From Siderastrea radians (lineage: Eukaryota > Cnidaria > Anthozoa > Scleractinia > Rhizangiidae), in the NCBI GenBank assembly GCA_964017195.1, contig OZ024895.1, positions 21,833,233 through 21,897,232 of the forward strand: 64,000 nucleotides of DNA, given 5' to 3'. A program made the translations under genes and the position numbers. This document shows, piece by piece, positions 44,562-56,139 of the stretch. Under the pieces are notes generated by a model. That model was not told the DNA's origin. It saw only the letters and a program-made list of their open reading frames with translations, and made no database searches. The stretch's first letter is position 1. Each line of letters begins with the position of its first letter.

Positions 44562-44951
44562 AATATGAGTTATGTTTGCTGAATGTTGATTTTATCTTTT
44601 TCTTCTGATAAATAACAATCTTCCCCAATCTTTATGCCGCTTGATTCTTGTAATATTTTTAAGCAAAGGTTGAATGATAATAACCAATGCTTCAAAATTT
44701 GATGGAACGTGTGATTCTTTTATTTGTGCTAGGCCAAGCACATATTTCACATTTCTTAAAACAAAGGTAACCATTATATCTGCTGAGTGAGGGTTTATCA
44801 ACAAAGGAGACTTTTGTCTGATTGGTTAATCATTTTCCTAGTACCCAGATTCCTGAAACGTGCGCGCCAGTGAAATAAACAAAGATGGCGGCCTGAGTAA
44901 AAGACGTAGTTTTCATTGCTTGATCACTTATTCTTAACCTTTTTGGTACAT

Positions 44952-45210
44952 ATGGCAATTCCAGGCGCTTTTCTAACTTCTCAGTGGCGTAAAGAAATTG
45001 GTTTAAGGTATTTTAAAGCGGAAAACGAGTGTCTAGCACGGGCTTTTGCATTTGTGAGCAGGAAAATTTTTCCTTCACACCGCAAGAAAATATATGGTTC
45101 CATGAAGTGAGGGAGACAAACTTAGATGTCGTAATAAAATCAGGAGGGATTCAAAGACTGAGAGGACAGGGATATTCGAAGTCTTACAGCTGCCGTTTTT
45201 ACCGAAGCAG
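44952..45210 (+). pseudogene. Possible degraded first exon, unidentified
   Basis: Opens MAIPGAFLTSQWRKEIG after a GGCGGCC-type leader, then is open in the +1 frame as STGFCICEQENFSFTPQEN, then IWFHEV and GQGYSKSYSCRFYRS up to a strong donor AAGCAG|GTAAGC. The frame change near 45027 suggests a frameshift. No family recognised; may be host or transposon derived. Confidence 0.3.
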
Positions 45211-45660
45211 GTAAGCTATCCTACTCACAATTTTAAAACTTAGTGTTCGCTTGCAAGTTTTTGTTAGCTTTTGCTACACATCAATCGATCAGTGAACTTT
45301 CCTTGTTTGAAGGGGCCGTGGCGGTCACTCAGCGGTCAAGTAATCTCAGAGTCAAAGAGGTACAAAAACCATGAAACTACTTTAGAAGACCTGCACTTAA
45401 TCACTAGTTGATTAACAATGCAGGCAAACGGGAATTATCTCAGCTAAAATAACATTAAAATAAACTTGTACAATATCATTTCAGTTCACACTTTCAGCTA
45501 ATAAAATTTACAAGGACCCGCTCGGTTTTCCGTTTGACCTTCATTTAGAAGTTTTTCATTCTGTAGTCATCCGATGGACCGTTTAAGTTTTTTTATAATG
45601 ACCCAAAAGGCCATTTGTGAAAGTGGAAATGCAAAATTACGGTGGCCCACAACTGTCACG

Positions 45661-45900
45661 GCAAAATCTTTTTCGTCACGGCAAAATCATTTTGGCCACG
45701 GCAAAATCATTTTGGCCACGGCAAAATCATTTTCGTCACGGCAAAATCATTTTAACCACGGCAAAATCATTTTGGCCACGGCAAAATCATTTTCGTCACG
45801 GCAAAATCATTTTAACCACGGCAAAATCATTTTGGTCACGGCAAAATCATTTTCGTCACGGCAAAATCATTTTCGTCACTGCAAAATCATTTTCAACTAA
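45661..45900 (+). repeat. Twelve tandem 20-bp repeats (left end)
   Basis: Exact 20-bp period, consensus GCAAAATCATTTTSGYCACG. Variation is concentrated in the TCG/GGC/AAC triplet. It gives artefactual open frames in several phases. Confidence 0.97.
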
Positions 45901-46094
45901 GGTAAATATATTTTGTACTCATGCTGGACCTCTGTTCGCAAGGTATGGGAGTTAATCAACTATGGCGGACAACTGACTCGCAGTTTCGTGACTCGTAGAA
46001 GATGTTTTACGCAAACTGTGGAGCGCCTCTGAATGTGGGTTAAAAAATGTTGACGGGCCTGCACGACTCCTGCGTTCGTAGAAGAAATTCTAAA

Positions 46095-48640
46095 GCCCTC
46101 ATAGCTTAGCTCTAACTAGTAGGTCTTGAAGGGATTTCCCTTTTCGATATGAGATCATGGGAGGCTCCTTAAAGACTTTTTTCACCTGTGGTTGGTTCTG
46201 TATAAGCTGCCATTTTCCCATCAGAATTTTCTTTAGGCTAGGTAATGCTGGGTGGTATTGTGTGACAAAGGGCAGCATTTTCTTACGTGCAGCCTTGTTC
46301 TTCTGTTCTAGTTTAGTTTTTCTCACGGAGAATTTTACTTCTAAGAGGTGTTTTGTTTTATTACACCTGTTGGATATCCTCTACACTTAGGCGTGATTTA
46401 AAGTTTCTGGTGTTTTCCTCAAATGTTTCCTTTGTATGTGTTTGCACGTCAAGGATAGATTTCTTGTGAAATGTCTCACCCTTGTACACTTTCGTGTCCA
46501 AGAATGTAATCTCTGTTTCTGATATTTCAGCCGTAAATTCGATTGTTGGGTGAAAGCAATTTGCCTTTCCTAGGAATTCTTCAATTTTTTCTGTGCTGTG
46601 TCCCACAAGGAGAACACGTCGTCAATGTATCTTTTCCAGACTAGCAGTTTTTGAGGGTCCACAGTAGGTTTGGCGGGATGCGGGATTTGGCTAATTTTTG
46701 TGGCGATATTCGGGATGGGAGCTGAAAACAGGAGCGGGAAGCGGGAATTTCATTTGAGAGCGCGAGTGGGATTTTGTGTTTTTGAGGAGTCGGGACGCGA
46801 GAATCGCAAGGGGAAAGTAGCGGGATAAGGTATTTTAATTTTTACGAGACTGCATGATTTGACCGGCGCAGGCTGATACAAATGGATCGTTTGTGGATGA
46901 AGTGTGTCAGCTTTCAAGTGATGCATTGATCAAGGAAGAGTAGCCTTAATGACAAGCTATTATGAGTCCTTTTGTGTTAATTTCGGAAAGAGATATCAGG
47001 CACATGTGGTTTTGCATTTCTTAGTCTTGTCTGCGTTCTTAACTTTTCCGACCCTTTCCATTGAGCGTTTGTTGGAGCAGGTATGATCAGCTTTGGTTAG
47101 TCCAGCCAGTATGGCAACACCGGCGGACGGTAATGTAACCTTACGGCGGTCGCCAAAAACGAGGTATTTGGCATCGTAAATTTTGTTGCTATATATTATG
47201 CAGAGTGCGAGCAGGAATGCCTTCGTTCAAAAAAAAAAAAAAAACATTTCCGAGCAGAAATTTACTGGAAGCAAGTAATATAGAGACGCAGAAAGCTTTG
47301 AAATAAACTGTGAGTTAAGTGAGTCCACTTTTACAAATGTTTTGTTACATTTTATTTTTGCAGACCCCATAACTGGACCGATTTTGCATGACCTTTGGAC
47401 CCCTAGCCCTGTCTAAGGACACAATCCGTTTATATACAGCTGGGCCTGTAGAGAAACAATGTGGAGAAAACTTTTGTGTCTAAGGAAACGCCGACCTTCA
47501 GATCAAAACCAAGTCGCCCTTACCACCCCACAACTTGAACAACTACCGGCTTCATTTACATACTCAGTAGGTTGTCTTCCAGAAAAAAGCAGGGCCGAGA
47601 ATAGGCAGAATATCATAGCAAACAATCTTTGACAAGTTTTACCTTCCATTTGTACCTGGACAAAAAAGGTAAAACGGATCTAAAACAGAAACGAAAACAC
47701 TCGTTACGGTCATTAGTGGCTCGAAACAAATGATATCGAGACCATCGACCATAAAAACGTGTTTACTTTTATCCATTGTGTAAAGGTATGTGAGGTTTTC
47801 ATCATGAAAGTAGAAAACTATTTAAAAAATTAGGCGGGATCGGGATTTTGACGTAAAGAAGGGCGAGATGGCGGGATTAACAGGAAAAAAAGGCGGGATG
47901 ACGGGATCTGAGAACCCTATTGTGGACCCTCGTTTTTTACTGCTCTGTCTAAGTATTTGTCTCTCTATTTTGGCCAGGAAGATATTAGCAATAGCTACGG
48001 CCATTTTCGTTCCCATGGCAGTTCCATGGGTTTGTAGATAATCGCTCCCGTTAAAGCGGAACGAGTTTTCTTGTAAGATTAGACTGAGCATTTCTCTTAA
48101 ATACCTCGTAGGTATGGGGGGGGGGGGGGAGGGGTTCGATGTAGAATGCTTCGTATGCTTGGCATACGGTGGTAATTCCTTCCTCTTGAGGTATGTTAGA
48201 ATAGAGGCTAGTAACGTCCATGGAGGCAAGAATCACGTTCTGAGGCAATTTCGTCTTCTCAACGACGTTAATGAAGTCTGTCTAATCTTTTAGATACGAA
48301 TCTGTTTTTGTGCTATAGGCTGAATGAGTCGGTCAACAAATGACGATAACCGCTCTGTAGGGCCATCACACCCCGATATTATAGTTCTCCCGACAGGCGT
48401 CGGTTTGTGAATCTTTGATAGTGTGTAAAAAACTGGAATTCACGGAGGATTTGGCGTAAGGGAAGGCCATTTACCCGTCATTTCGTCAATGTGGTTTCCT
48501 TGCAGGAGCGATTTTATCACTGAACTGATTTACTTTCTTGGCTGTGGTTTCAACCATAGGTTCTTCTAGGGGTCGGTAGTTATTTATATCATCTAGTAGA
48601 ACTTGACCCTCGTTGATTTTGTCTTCTCTGCTCATAATGC
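46095..48640 (-). pseudogene. Penelope-like reverse transcriptase (minus copy, interrupted)
   Basis: Read 48640 to 46095. Blocks in order: MSREDKINEGQVLLDD; VFYTLSKIHKPTPVGR; VILASMDVTSLYSNIPQEEG (RT catalytic Asp region); SLILQENSFRFNGSDYLQ; GTAMGTKMAVAIANIF; QSSKK; then, after a 1.28-kb insertion, LLVWKRYIDDVFSLWD with the YIDD catalytic pair; TIEFTAEISETEITFLDTKV; LPFVTQYHPALPSLKKIL; and NQPQVKKVFKEPPMISYRKG. This is the typical Penelope RT order. Stops and frameshifts are frequent, there is an internal deletion near 46340, and no GIY-YIG endonuclease is visible. The copy is inactive. Confidence 0.85.
46653..47931. mobile_element. 1.28-kb TIR element inserted in the Penelope RT
   Basis: Terminal inverted repeats GAGGGTCCACAGTAGG and CCTATTGTGGACCCTC, with 6-bp target duplication GTTTTT on both sides (46647-46652, 47932-47937). 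Removing it rejoins RT codons (SSKK-LLVWKRYIDD). Both ends are rich in GGCGGGAT-type motifs. No coding region is recognised inside. A 6-bp duplication is unusual for common MITEs. Confidence 0.85.
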
Positions 48641-48649
48641 TCATAACGC

Positions 48650-48900
48650 TAGGTAACGCTCCGCATTGCCTAGCCTAAAGAAAATTCTGATGGGAAAATG
48701 GCACCTTTTACAAAACCAACCACAGGTGAAAAAAATCTTTAAGGAGCCTCCCATCATCTCATATTGAAAAGGGAAATCCCTTCAAGACCCACTAGTTAGA
48801 GCTAAGCTGTGATGGCTTAAGAATTTCTTCTACGAACGCGGGAGTCGTGTAGGCCCGTCAACATTTTTTAAAACCAGAAACCACATTAAGTCGTTTAACA
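48650..48900 (+). pseudogene. Penelope-like RT C-terminus (plus copy)
   Basis: Plus-strand frames give LPSLKKILMGKWHLLQNQPQ, VKKIFKEPPIISY and GKSLQDPLVRAKL, matching the minus copy at 46095-46330 but inverted. A further piece reads TRNHIKSFNKRSEVKLN before a stop. One internal stop follows ISY. It is followed by 3' noncoding DNA (to 49215) and the 20-bp array. Confidence 0.8.
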
Positions 48901-49215
48901 AACGATCGGAGGTCAAATTAAACTGAGAATAGCAAACAGTGCGAGCCACAAGAATCCACCGGTTATCAGAAAATTGATCAGATATGACCTCGAGAACAAA
49001 GTCTTAAAAATACGACGCCTAAGTTGTAACGGCTCAATTGACCGTTTGAAAATCCTCCAACTAAACCCACTACAAAAGCACAAGAAGCAAAATTTGTCAA
49101 AAGACCGAGATAAGGCGCGGCGTACAAAGACGTGAAGTGGGAGTCGCGCAGGCCCTCCAACCCCATTTTATAACTGGAACAGAGGTCACGTGCGTACAAA
49201 ATATATTTACCTTGG

Positions 49216-49637
49216 TTGAAAATGATTTTGCCGCGGTTGCGAAATGATTTTGCCGTGACGAAAATGATTTTGCCGTGGTTAAAATGATTTTGCTGTGACG
49301 AAAATGATTTTGCCGTGGCCAAAATAATTTTGCCGTGACCAAAATGATTTTGCCGTGACAAAAATGATTTTGCCGTGGAATGATTTTGCCGTGGCCAAAA
49401 TGGTTTTGCCGTGACAAAAATGATTTTGCCGTGGCCAAAATGATTTTGCCGTGACGAAAATGATTTTGCCGTGGCCAAAATGATTTTGCCGTGACGAAAA
49501 TGATTTTGCCGTGGCCAAATTGATTTTGCCGCGGTTGAAAATGATTTCGCCGTGACGAAAATGATTTTGCCGTAGCCAAAATGATTTTGCCGTGGCCAAA
49601 ATGATTTTGCCGTGACGAAAAAGATTTTGCCGTGACA
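49216..49637 (-). repeat. About twenty-one tandem 20-bp repeats (right end)
   Basis: Complement of the left array: consensus ATGATTTTGCCGTGRCSAAA, with one 14-bp short unit near 49370-49385. Longer than the left array, so the two have changed copy number independently. Confidence 0.97.
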
Positions 49638-49659
49638 GTTGTGGGCCACCGTACAAAAT

Positions 49660-50890
49660 AATTTTGCTTGAAGAATTTTAAGGACATAAAGAGAACATTT
49701 GATGTTTACAAACATTGACTTTTTGGCCGTTAAAATTTGTAAAGCAAGAGTCTTGTCTCATTAGCCAATGGGCCTCTTGTTGCCTTATTTACATCAAAGG
49801 ATTCCTTGTTGGAATTAACTCAGTTTTGTATGATTTCATTTGTGTTTGTCACCAGAAAAGTGTTTTTCCCGTCAATTTTTGCCTTGCATAATCTAAAACT
49901 ACCTTAGTTTTTTGACAGAAAGGTGGTTATGTTGTATAATTTTATTCAGGGCAGTAGAATCCTGGTATTAGTTCTAAATGAACTGGTCTGCGAGCATCTA
50001 AAAATCAGTATCTTAATTCACACGCTCACACACAACATGAAGCATCAAAAAGCAACTCGACTGTTACTTCGCACCTCACTTATGAATCGAGTAATACTAA
50101 TAGCTTTATCCCAGGAAAGTCTTCCTTTATCCTGATTGGACAATTACGATGCATAATTATGCTTTAACACTATAAGGGCTCCTATTGATAGTAAATGCCT
50201 TGACTTCTGAAAGAGCTACCCTTTAAAATTTTAAATAAAGGAGTCTAATTTTAATGGCAACAGGAAGCCTTAGGTTATGTACACAGTTAGCACCTATCAT
50301 AGTTTTCCATCAGTCTTACCAGTCTTGAAACCTTTTCTTTCAGGAGGAGATTTGAAGGAAGACCAGCACCCAGTAACCTTGAATATAAGTTCATGAGCTT
50401 ATGTTTGGGCAGTTGATTTATATTCTTAGAAAACGTTTGTGAACCAAAGGATTTTCACATAGTTGCTGTCTTGTCAGTAAGTTTTCAAGAAGCTGACTCC
50501 ACAAAATACATTGCAAGTGGTTAGAAATGGCAAGTAAAACTTGGCAACTCTTAACTTTAACTTTTAACTTGTAACTTTGTCCTTGTTGTCCTCCTAAGTT
50601 TGTTAAAGAAAATAAAGGAACCTGCCTTGTCTTATGGTCATCCAAAACAACCAGTCCTCTGAGGGGTCAAAATTGATTTTCGGTCCATAACATTTCATTG
50701 CCCTCCCCCTACTCCTTTAGAAAACTGACGAGTCCCTAACTGGTCCCACATACTCTAGGTTTTCATTTTAGCAGATTAGGAGTTTAACGAAATGGAAGAG
50801 CATGGCAGCTGTGTGTGCAACTTAGGTAGCTGCAAAAATAGTCTGAAAAAATACAGGCTTGGTTGGGATATACATGTTAACCCAATGGGG
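49660..50890. other. No gene supported
   Basis: AT-rich DNA. A TTTCTTTCAG|GAGGAG acceptor-like site at 50332-50342 precedes a short open stretch (RRFEGRPAPSNLEYKF) that might be a terminal exon, but no partner exon is visible. Confidence 0.35.
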
Positions 50891-50892
50891 GA

Positions 50893-51180
50893 GCAGGGAT
50901 GGTGCAGTGGTGAGAGCACTCGCCTTCCAGCAGTGTGGCCCGGGTTCGATTCCCGGTCCCGATGTCATAATTTATGTGGGTTGAGTTTGTTGTTGGTTCT
51001 CGTCCTTGCTCCGAGGGTTTTTCTCCGGGTACTCCGGTTTTCCTCCCTCCATAAAAACCAACATTTCCAAATTCCAATTCGACCTGGACGTTTCGTAGGG
51101 CCATAAGGGAGACTACAGTTTGACTGTAATTATGCACCCTACTGAAATAAAGTGTTTATTTATTTATTTATTTATTTATG
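50893..51180 (+). repeat. Full-length tRNA-derived SINE with (TTTA)n tail
   Basis: A tRNA-like head (GGTGCAGTGGTGAGAGCAC, then B box GGTTCGATTCC) is followed by a body with GGTTTTTCTCCGGGTACTCC and TAAAAACCAACATTTCC. It ends ACTGAAATAAAG plus (TTTA)n at 51154-51178. The central body motif is one I recall as widespread in cnidarian SINEs. Both Pol III boxes are present. Confidence 0.85.
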
Positions 51181-51226
51181 ATAGCAGTGCAGCACTCTTA
51201 CCAACTGAGCTATCAAGCCAGCTTGG
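51181..51226 (-). repeat. SINE head fragment, minus orientation
   Basis: On the minus strand GGCTTGATAGCTCAGTTGGT matches the head of the 17095-17490 SINE family. It is truncated after ~45 bp at the A-tail of the preceding SINE. Confidence 0.65.
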
Positions 51227-53439
51227 AGTTGTTGGTCTTTGTGTGAATTCAGACATATTCCCAAGAAAGACAAACCAAAATCATGTGCATGTATTCTTTT
51301 TCATACTGAGAGTTCATGTTACAAATATAGTTATTAGTATTTTAGGTAAGAAAAGAAAGAGCGGCTTTTCTACAATTTTAGTGATCTTCTAGATAGGTTA
51401 TGTGTATTTTTTTAAAATAAAAGAGAGGTAAATAATTTTTTAATTATGTTCCTTTTAAAAGTCAAGAAAAGTAAAGAGTAGGACAAATAATTTATTTGTT
51501 CTTTCTAGATCTGTGTGTGCTGCTTTTCAAACATGATATTTTCTATTTTTAGTAGATGCTATGTGTACATTTTATGTCTGGAATTAAACTTTTCTAATTG
51601 GAAATGTATTTATATGAATCTTGTTTAGTATTAAACACAGTGTACAATCATTAAAATTAATACAACTCACAATGTACTTTAAGCTTAACATGTAAAGAGC
51701 AAATTCGACACATTATGAATAGGTCTGTTTAAAAGACATGGAGGTGAAATTTCTATGTATTGTTCCTTAATAAACTTTAAACAGTTCCTAGAACATCACT
51801 AATTGGGTAGTTTTCTTCAGTATTATAACTAATTCGTAAGTTTTGGTGAAGTACCGATCACTTTAAGTTTAAATTTCTCATTCCGCGTGCTTTTATTGAT
51901 AACAGCTGTAGCTCTTGTCCTTGTTTCTTTCATCTCACGGAACTTATTTTGATGTTCTTGTAGCCTCACTTTCCCCGTTCCTTTCCGCACGCCTTGCCAC
52001 TTTAAAGTTAACACTGTTTAGTCTAACTTGTTCTTACCTTATTATTCTATTCTCGGTTGAAAGCGATCGCTGTACCAAGCCCTATTGTAGGATATATAGC
52101 CCAAACAACACCTATCTGGCGACAAGATTCGAGTTATTTTTTTCACAGTTTTCTGCTGGCGCGTCATCTTGTTGGGTTTCCTTTTTACAAATCGTGGCAA
52201 TACAATTAAAAAATCCCTGATAGGAATCGATAATTCATACTGTTTCACGGCTGGAGTTTTTAGAAATCAAAGTAGCCAAATGAGTGAACGAAGCAAAGTA
52301 GACTGAGGTGCGACCGTAGCGTAATTTTCATCGTATGTCGTTGACAGTGATACACTCCTTGACGACTCCCTGTTGAGCCCTGCCACTTTTATCAATATCT
52401 TTTCTTGAAAAGTCGCTTCCTTAATTAATAAACTGTTACCAGCAAAAGGGATTTCGTGTACCAAAACCCACGACAAAAGTCTCGGATACTTGAAGCAAAA
52501 TATTTGTTTGGAATAAAATTGAGCTTTTCTATTGCAGTTGCGCTGTTAGCTGCTTGCGTCTGGGCACAATATTTTCGCTTAAGCAGCAAAAATCATATAA
52601 TTCCTTTATCATATCGATTTTTACTTTTGTCTCGGCTATATGTTCCCTTTTTTTAACGTCAGAAATCATTCACAACCCCAAAACATGTAGTTTACGAGGC
52701 GGACGCCACTTTTTACCTTCCTCTTGTCAAGGAATTTGTCTTTCTGCCCCTTTCAAGCACAAATTATCCTTCAATGCGACAAACATTACGCATTTCCATT
52801 CAAGTTCAACTTACTTTATTGTTAAACAGTACTTGGTCTTGCGTTGAAGTCTGTTATGATGACGAAGAACAAAGACAGAAAGGCAAAACTTTCGTCTGCT
52901 TATCACGAGTTTTCAATTCACCGTCGCCTTTTCTGACTCGTCTCATTTCTCAGATTTGCAATCCCTTGCTGCGATTTTCCTCACGATGAATTATCTTGAC
53001 GGAAAAGCTGAGATGATGACCTAAATTTGGAAGTTATTCAACAACTATACATTCTTACGGCGTCCTTTGCCCCAGAACACAGGATAAACATTCAATGAAA
53101 TCAAACCTGTCAGCACGACCGCCGCCATCTCCTCTTTTCCCGCGTTTCGACAATCTCGTTCCCAGAGGCTGCATTCCTTTTGGTCAGCACCAAGGATGCA
53201 AGACCTCTGGGATAATCAATGTCAAAATGCTGGCGAATCGAAATCTGATTGGCTACTATTTTTTACCGGAAGTCTACGAGAAAGAAGCGTCAAAACAGGA
53301 AATAAAAGCACTTAGAATGCTTTTGCTGGACGTTTTCGATCACGTCAGAGACGGACAATGGGAAAGAAATCTGAAAATGGGCGATGCAAACTAACAAAGA
53401 ATCGAAATACAGTCAAATTCAAATTCATGTTAGCGAAGT
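51227..53439. other. No gene supported; one foldback
   Basis: Many short open frames on both strands with no motif. A foldback bounded by CCCAGAGG/CCTCTGGG at 53161-53211 belongs to the same family as 6744-6815. Confidence 0.45.
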
Positions 53440-53990
53440 CGCAAAAAGCTAACTGGTGTCGATCACATGATTAAAACGAAAAAGGCGCCAAAACCTTGTG
53501 ATATGTTGCAGCGGTTCTTGAGAAAGCTGAATGAATACCTGCTGCAAGATAAACGACGCGACGGTTGAAGAAGGAGTACAATTTTTGGATTAATTCCTCT
53601 AATTTCCAGCTCCAAAGTATGGTTCATGGACACTGATGGCTTGAAAATTGTTCTCAACATTGTCTAAAGAGGACGGAAGCTGGCAGTCTTTCCAGTGCAG
53701 CCGTACTGAGAAGTTAAAATAAGCGGCTTTGTTTTAAAAATCCGTTCACTCCGCGGAGCCATGTGCAAGTTTGATGGAACAGAAGACAGAATTTAAGCTT
53801 AAACTTATTTTGTTGAACTGGAGCCGATAATCTCACTGTAGCTGAAAAGTGAATGGTAGATTGGATTCTTGAATTAAGTGGTGCAAAAACTGTTGCAGCG
53901 ACCGGACAGAATGACAAAAACAACGAGAACAGCGATCCTGTTTATTTTTGCAGGACATCGTAGCTGTCGTATTTGTAAGCTTTGACAGTT
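53440..53990 (+). repeat. Third, diverged copy of the inverted-arm repeat
   Basis: Shares AAAAAGGCGCCAAAAC, AAGCTGAATGAAT, CGGAGCCAT and GAAGACAGAATTT with the arms at 25181-26604 and 39382-40313. It extends further at its outer side than the left arm does. No partner in inverted orientation was found nearby. Confidence 0.6.
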
Positions 53991-55960
53991 TGCAGCTGGC
54001 AAGACTGATAAACCTCGTCGAGTGTAGGTAAAAGGTCTTTCTCTAGTATTAAGATTAAATTGTTTTCACTCTCAACTTTGATTGTCTGTGTAAGAAATCG
54101 TCCATCCTTGATTGTGATAGATTTTTAATGTTTCTAGCTGTACTAAAAAGTGGCTGTTCAGTTTGCCTTGATTCATTGAGTTGAATTATTTATAGACCTG
54201 TGATACTCGTTAATAAATTGTACCTAAGTCATTTTTTTGTGTTTATTCTATGTAGTGTTTTAGTATTTCGGCAAACGAGCTTTCCGTACAAAACGTATAC
54301 CGTAGTAAAATATTTACCGACGTAGTGGTGGAGAAAACACAACACCAGCACAGTCGAAAGGCGAACATAACACAACGCCTGCTCAGGCACGTTTCATAAA
54401 TAAATGACCGCTCTACTTTGTCCAAGACCGTTTAATAGCATCAGTACAGTTGATTTGCTCTGTGTATTCCTTAATAAATAAGCAGTCGCACTCTGTAAAA
54501 AATTTAAGCTAATTTTTACGCGTGCCGCGCGCTAAAAACAAGGTCAAGTTTTTTTAAGGTTGATTTCTTGCTCAATTAGACTTTTCAAATTAGTAAGCTT
54601 ACACACTATTCGACTGCTAAAGAACCTCGTCCATGACTATCGTTTTCTTTCAAGATGTCGCTGAAAATTTGTTAATTTTGTAAAGGGCCGTAAGATGTGA
54701 AATAAAATTTGCGGCGGCACTTCAATCTCCTCGACAATGGCTACGTTTTCAGTACCCTTGAAAACGTTCGTGCTTGATATTTGTTCTTCTATCAAAAAGT
54801 TTAATGAGGATACGGCTACAATAAAAGAGTTAATTTTCTCTTCACCACTGTTGTTTAAAAAACACACACAGTCAGTCACAAACGTATGGAGGCAGCCAGT
54901 CAGTGAGAGATCTTCCATATTCACCTGGCAGTACACAAATGGTATCTTTACCATCAACAACAACAGTCTTCAGCGCCTCGTATTGGCGTTCTTTGCATTA
55001 GAGGTCCGGTCTCCTTTCTGAACTGAATTTTCTAACGCGAAGTGAAATAAATTTATAGAAACCGGTGCGGCCATCTTCGCGAGACTGCGAGCGGGGATAA
55101 TTTTCATTTTCACGCGAGTCTCGCGTGAATGTCAATGGCGCCAAAAACAAGGGGACATCGTAATATTTCGCGCCCTTTTTGTCTTTACACGACCCATAAC
55201 GCATGCTCAGTTCGCAAACTGTCGAGCATGCGCTTTAAAAAATCGGAAGCCTAAAAAGTGGCATCCGGTTTTTGATTATCCCAGAGCCCGTGGCATTTCG
55301 ATCCCGCTGACCGTAAATGCGCGCGGGCTCTGGGGACGAGATTGGCGTTTCGAATGAAATTCAAGCCATTTCAAATAGAATTGTGCGCATGCGCGACATT
55401 AGTCTCCTTTGTTGGGTTTATCTCTAAGCCATGCCTTCGTTTGATAATAATTCTGTTCTCTTTGGGAAAATTTTTTAAACGAAGTCTAACTTCTAACTTC
55501 TACCGTGGTTAGAGGCAACTAATGTGCCTCTACATCTGTTTATAAATGAATGATTTTCAATAAAATAAATGTTCTTGTAGTCTGAGGACTTTAAGCTATA
55601 TGCTTGCTTACAATTAATTTTGGTAACGAACGCTTACATGTTAAAGCTGGCCAAATTAAAATCGATTTAGACTGCGATTTTGTTAAACCTCGTCTAAACT
55701 TAGTTTAAACAACCGGCCCTTTCGAATTTTAATAAGACCAAACAGTAAAGCAGGCTAAGAAAAAAGTACCGGGAAGAACAGAATTGCAAATGAAGGCTAA
55801 ATCTTCAGCAGATAACAAATAGGATTAGTTTTCCCTTTTAAAAATGTGCTCAGCTAAGCACAAGTAAACTAAGTGAGACTAAAGGCCGGTGAAACTGAAG
55901 TTATTGAGGTGTGATACATTGTTATTATCAAGTGAAAGTGATGTAACTTAAGTTCATTAG
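53991..55960. other. No gene supported
   Basis: Overlapping open frames on both strands at 54637-55021 (108 and 94 codons) have no recognisable motif. A CCCAGAGCCCG/CGGGCTCTGGG foldback lies at 55280-55334, with CGCTGACC in its loop as in the 6744 hairpin. Confidence 0.4.
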
Positions 55961-55977
55961 CATAATATTAGAGTACT

Positions 55978-56065
55978 ATTAGTCTTGTTTTGTTATTAAT
56001 TAATTTAAATATGCTTTTGCAATACCGTAAAATCTTGCAGTCATGCAAATAAAGCAATTTACTAG

Positions 56066-56139
<74 letters not shown>
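55978..56139 (+). mobile_element. LINE 3' UTR remnant with (ACT)n tail
   Basis: TTTGCAATACCGTAAAATCTTGCAGTCATGCAAATAAA parallels the 3' UTR of the split LINE at 18785-18830 (TTTGCAATACTGTAATACTT..CATGCAAATAAA). Here the tail is (ACT)n (56067-56139), not (GTT)n. Confidence 0.75.

Larger units (their letters stand above)
45638..49653. mobile_element. Head-to-head Penelope-like locus with terminal 20-bp arrays
   Basis: The outer ends are exact inverted copies (TACGGTGGCCCACAACTGT at 45638 and its complement ending 49653), flanked by CAAAAT on both sides. Each end carries an array of 20-bp repeats, and inside each is the 3' part of a Penelope-like RT: a longer copy on the minus strand (46095-48640) and a short copy on the plus strand (48650-48900). 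The 5' parts abut near 48645. Inverted, truncated copies are known for Penelope-like elements. Confidence 0.8.

Noticed and set aside
45661..45900. CRISPR-like array
   Set aside because: Units are contiguous 20-bp tandem repeats without unique spacers, in a eukaryotic Penelope element.
45574..45955. Open frames of 108-112 codons over the left 20-bp array (and up to 245 codons at 48978-49715)
   Set aside because: Produced by the 20-bp repeat read in three phases; flanking sequence is Penelope 3' noncoding DNA.
54637..55021. Overlapping 94-codon plus and 108-codon minus frames
   Set aside because: Neither shows a motif; overlap and AT-rich context suggest chance, though a real minus-strand exon cannot be excluded.
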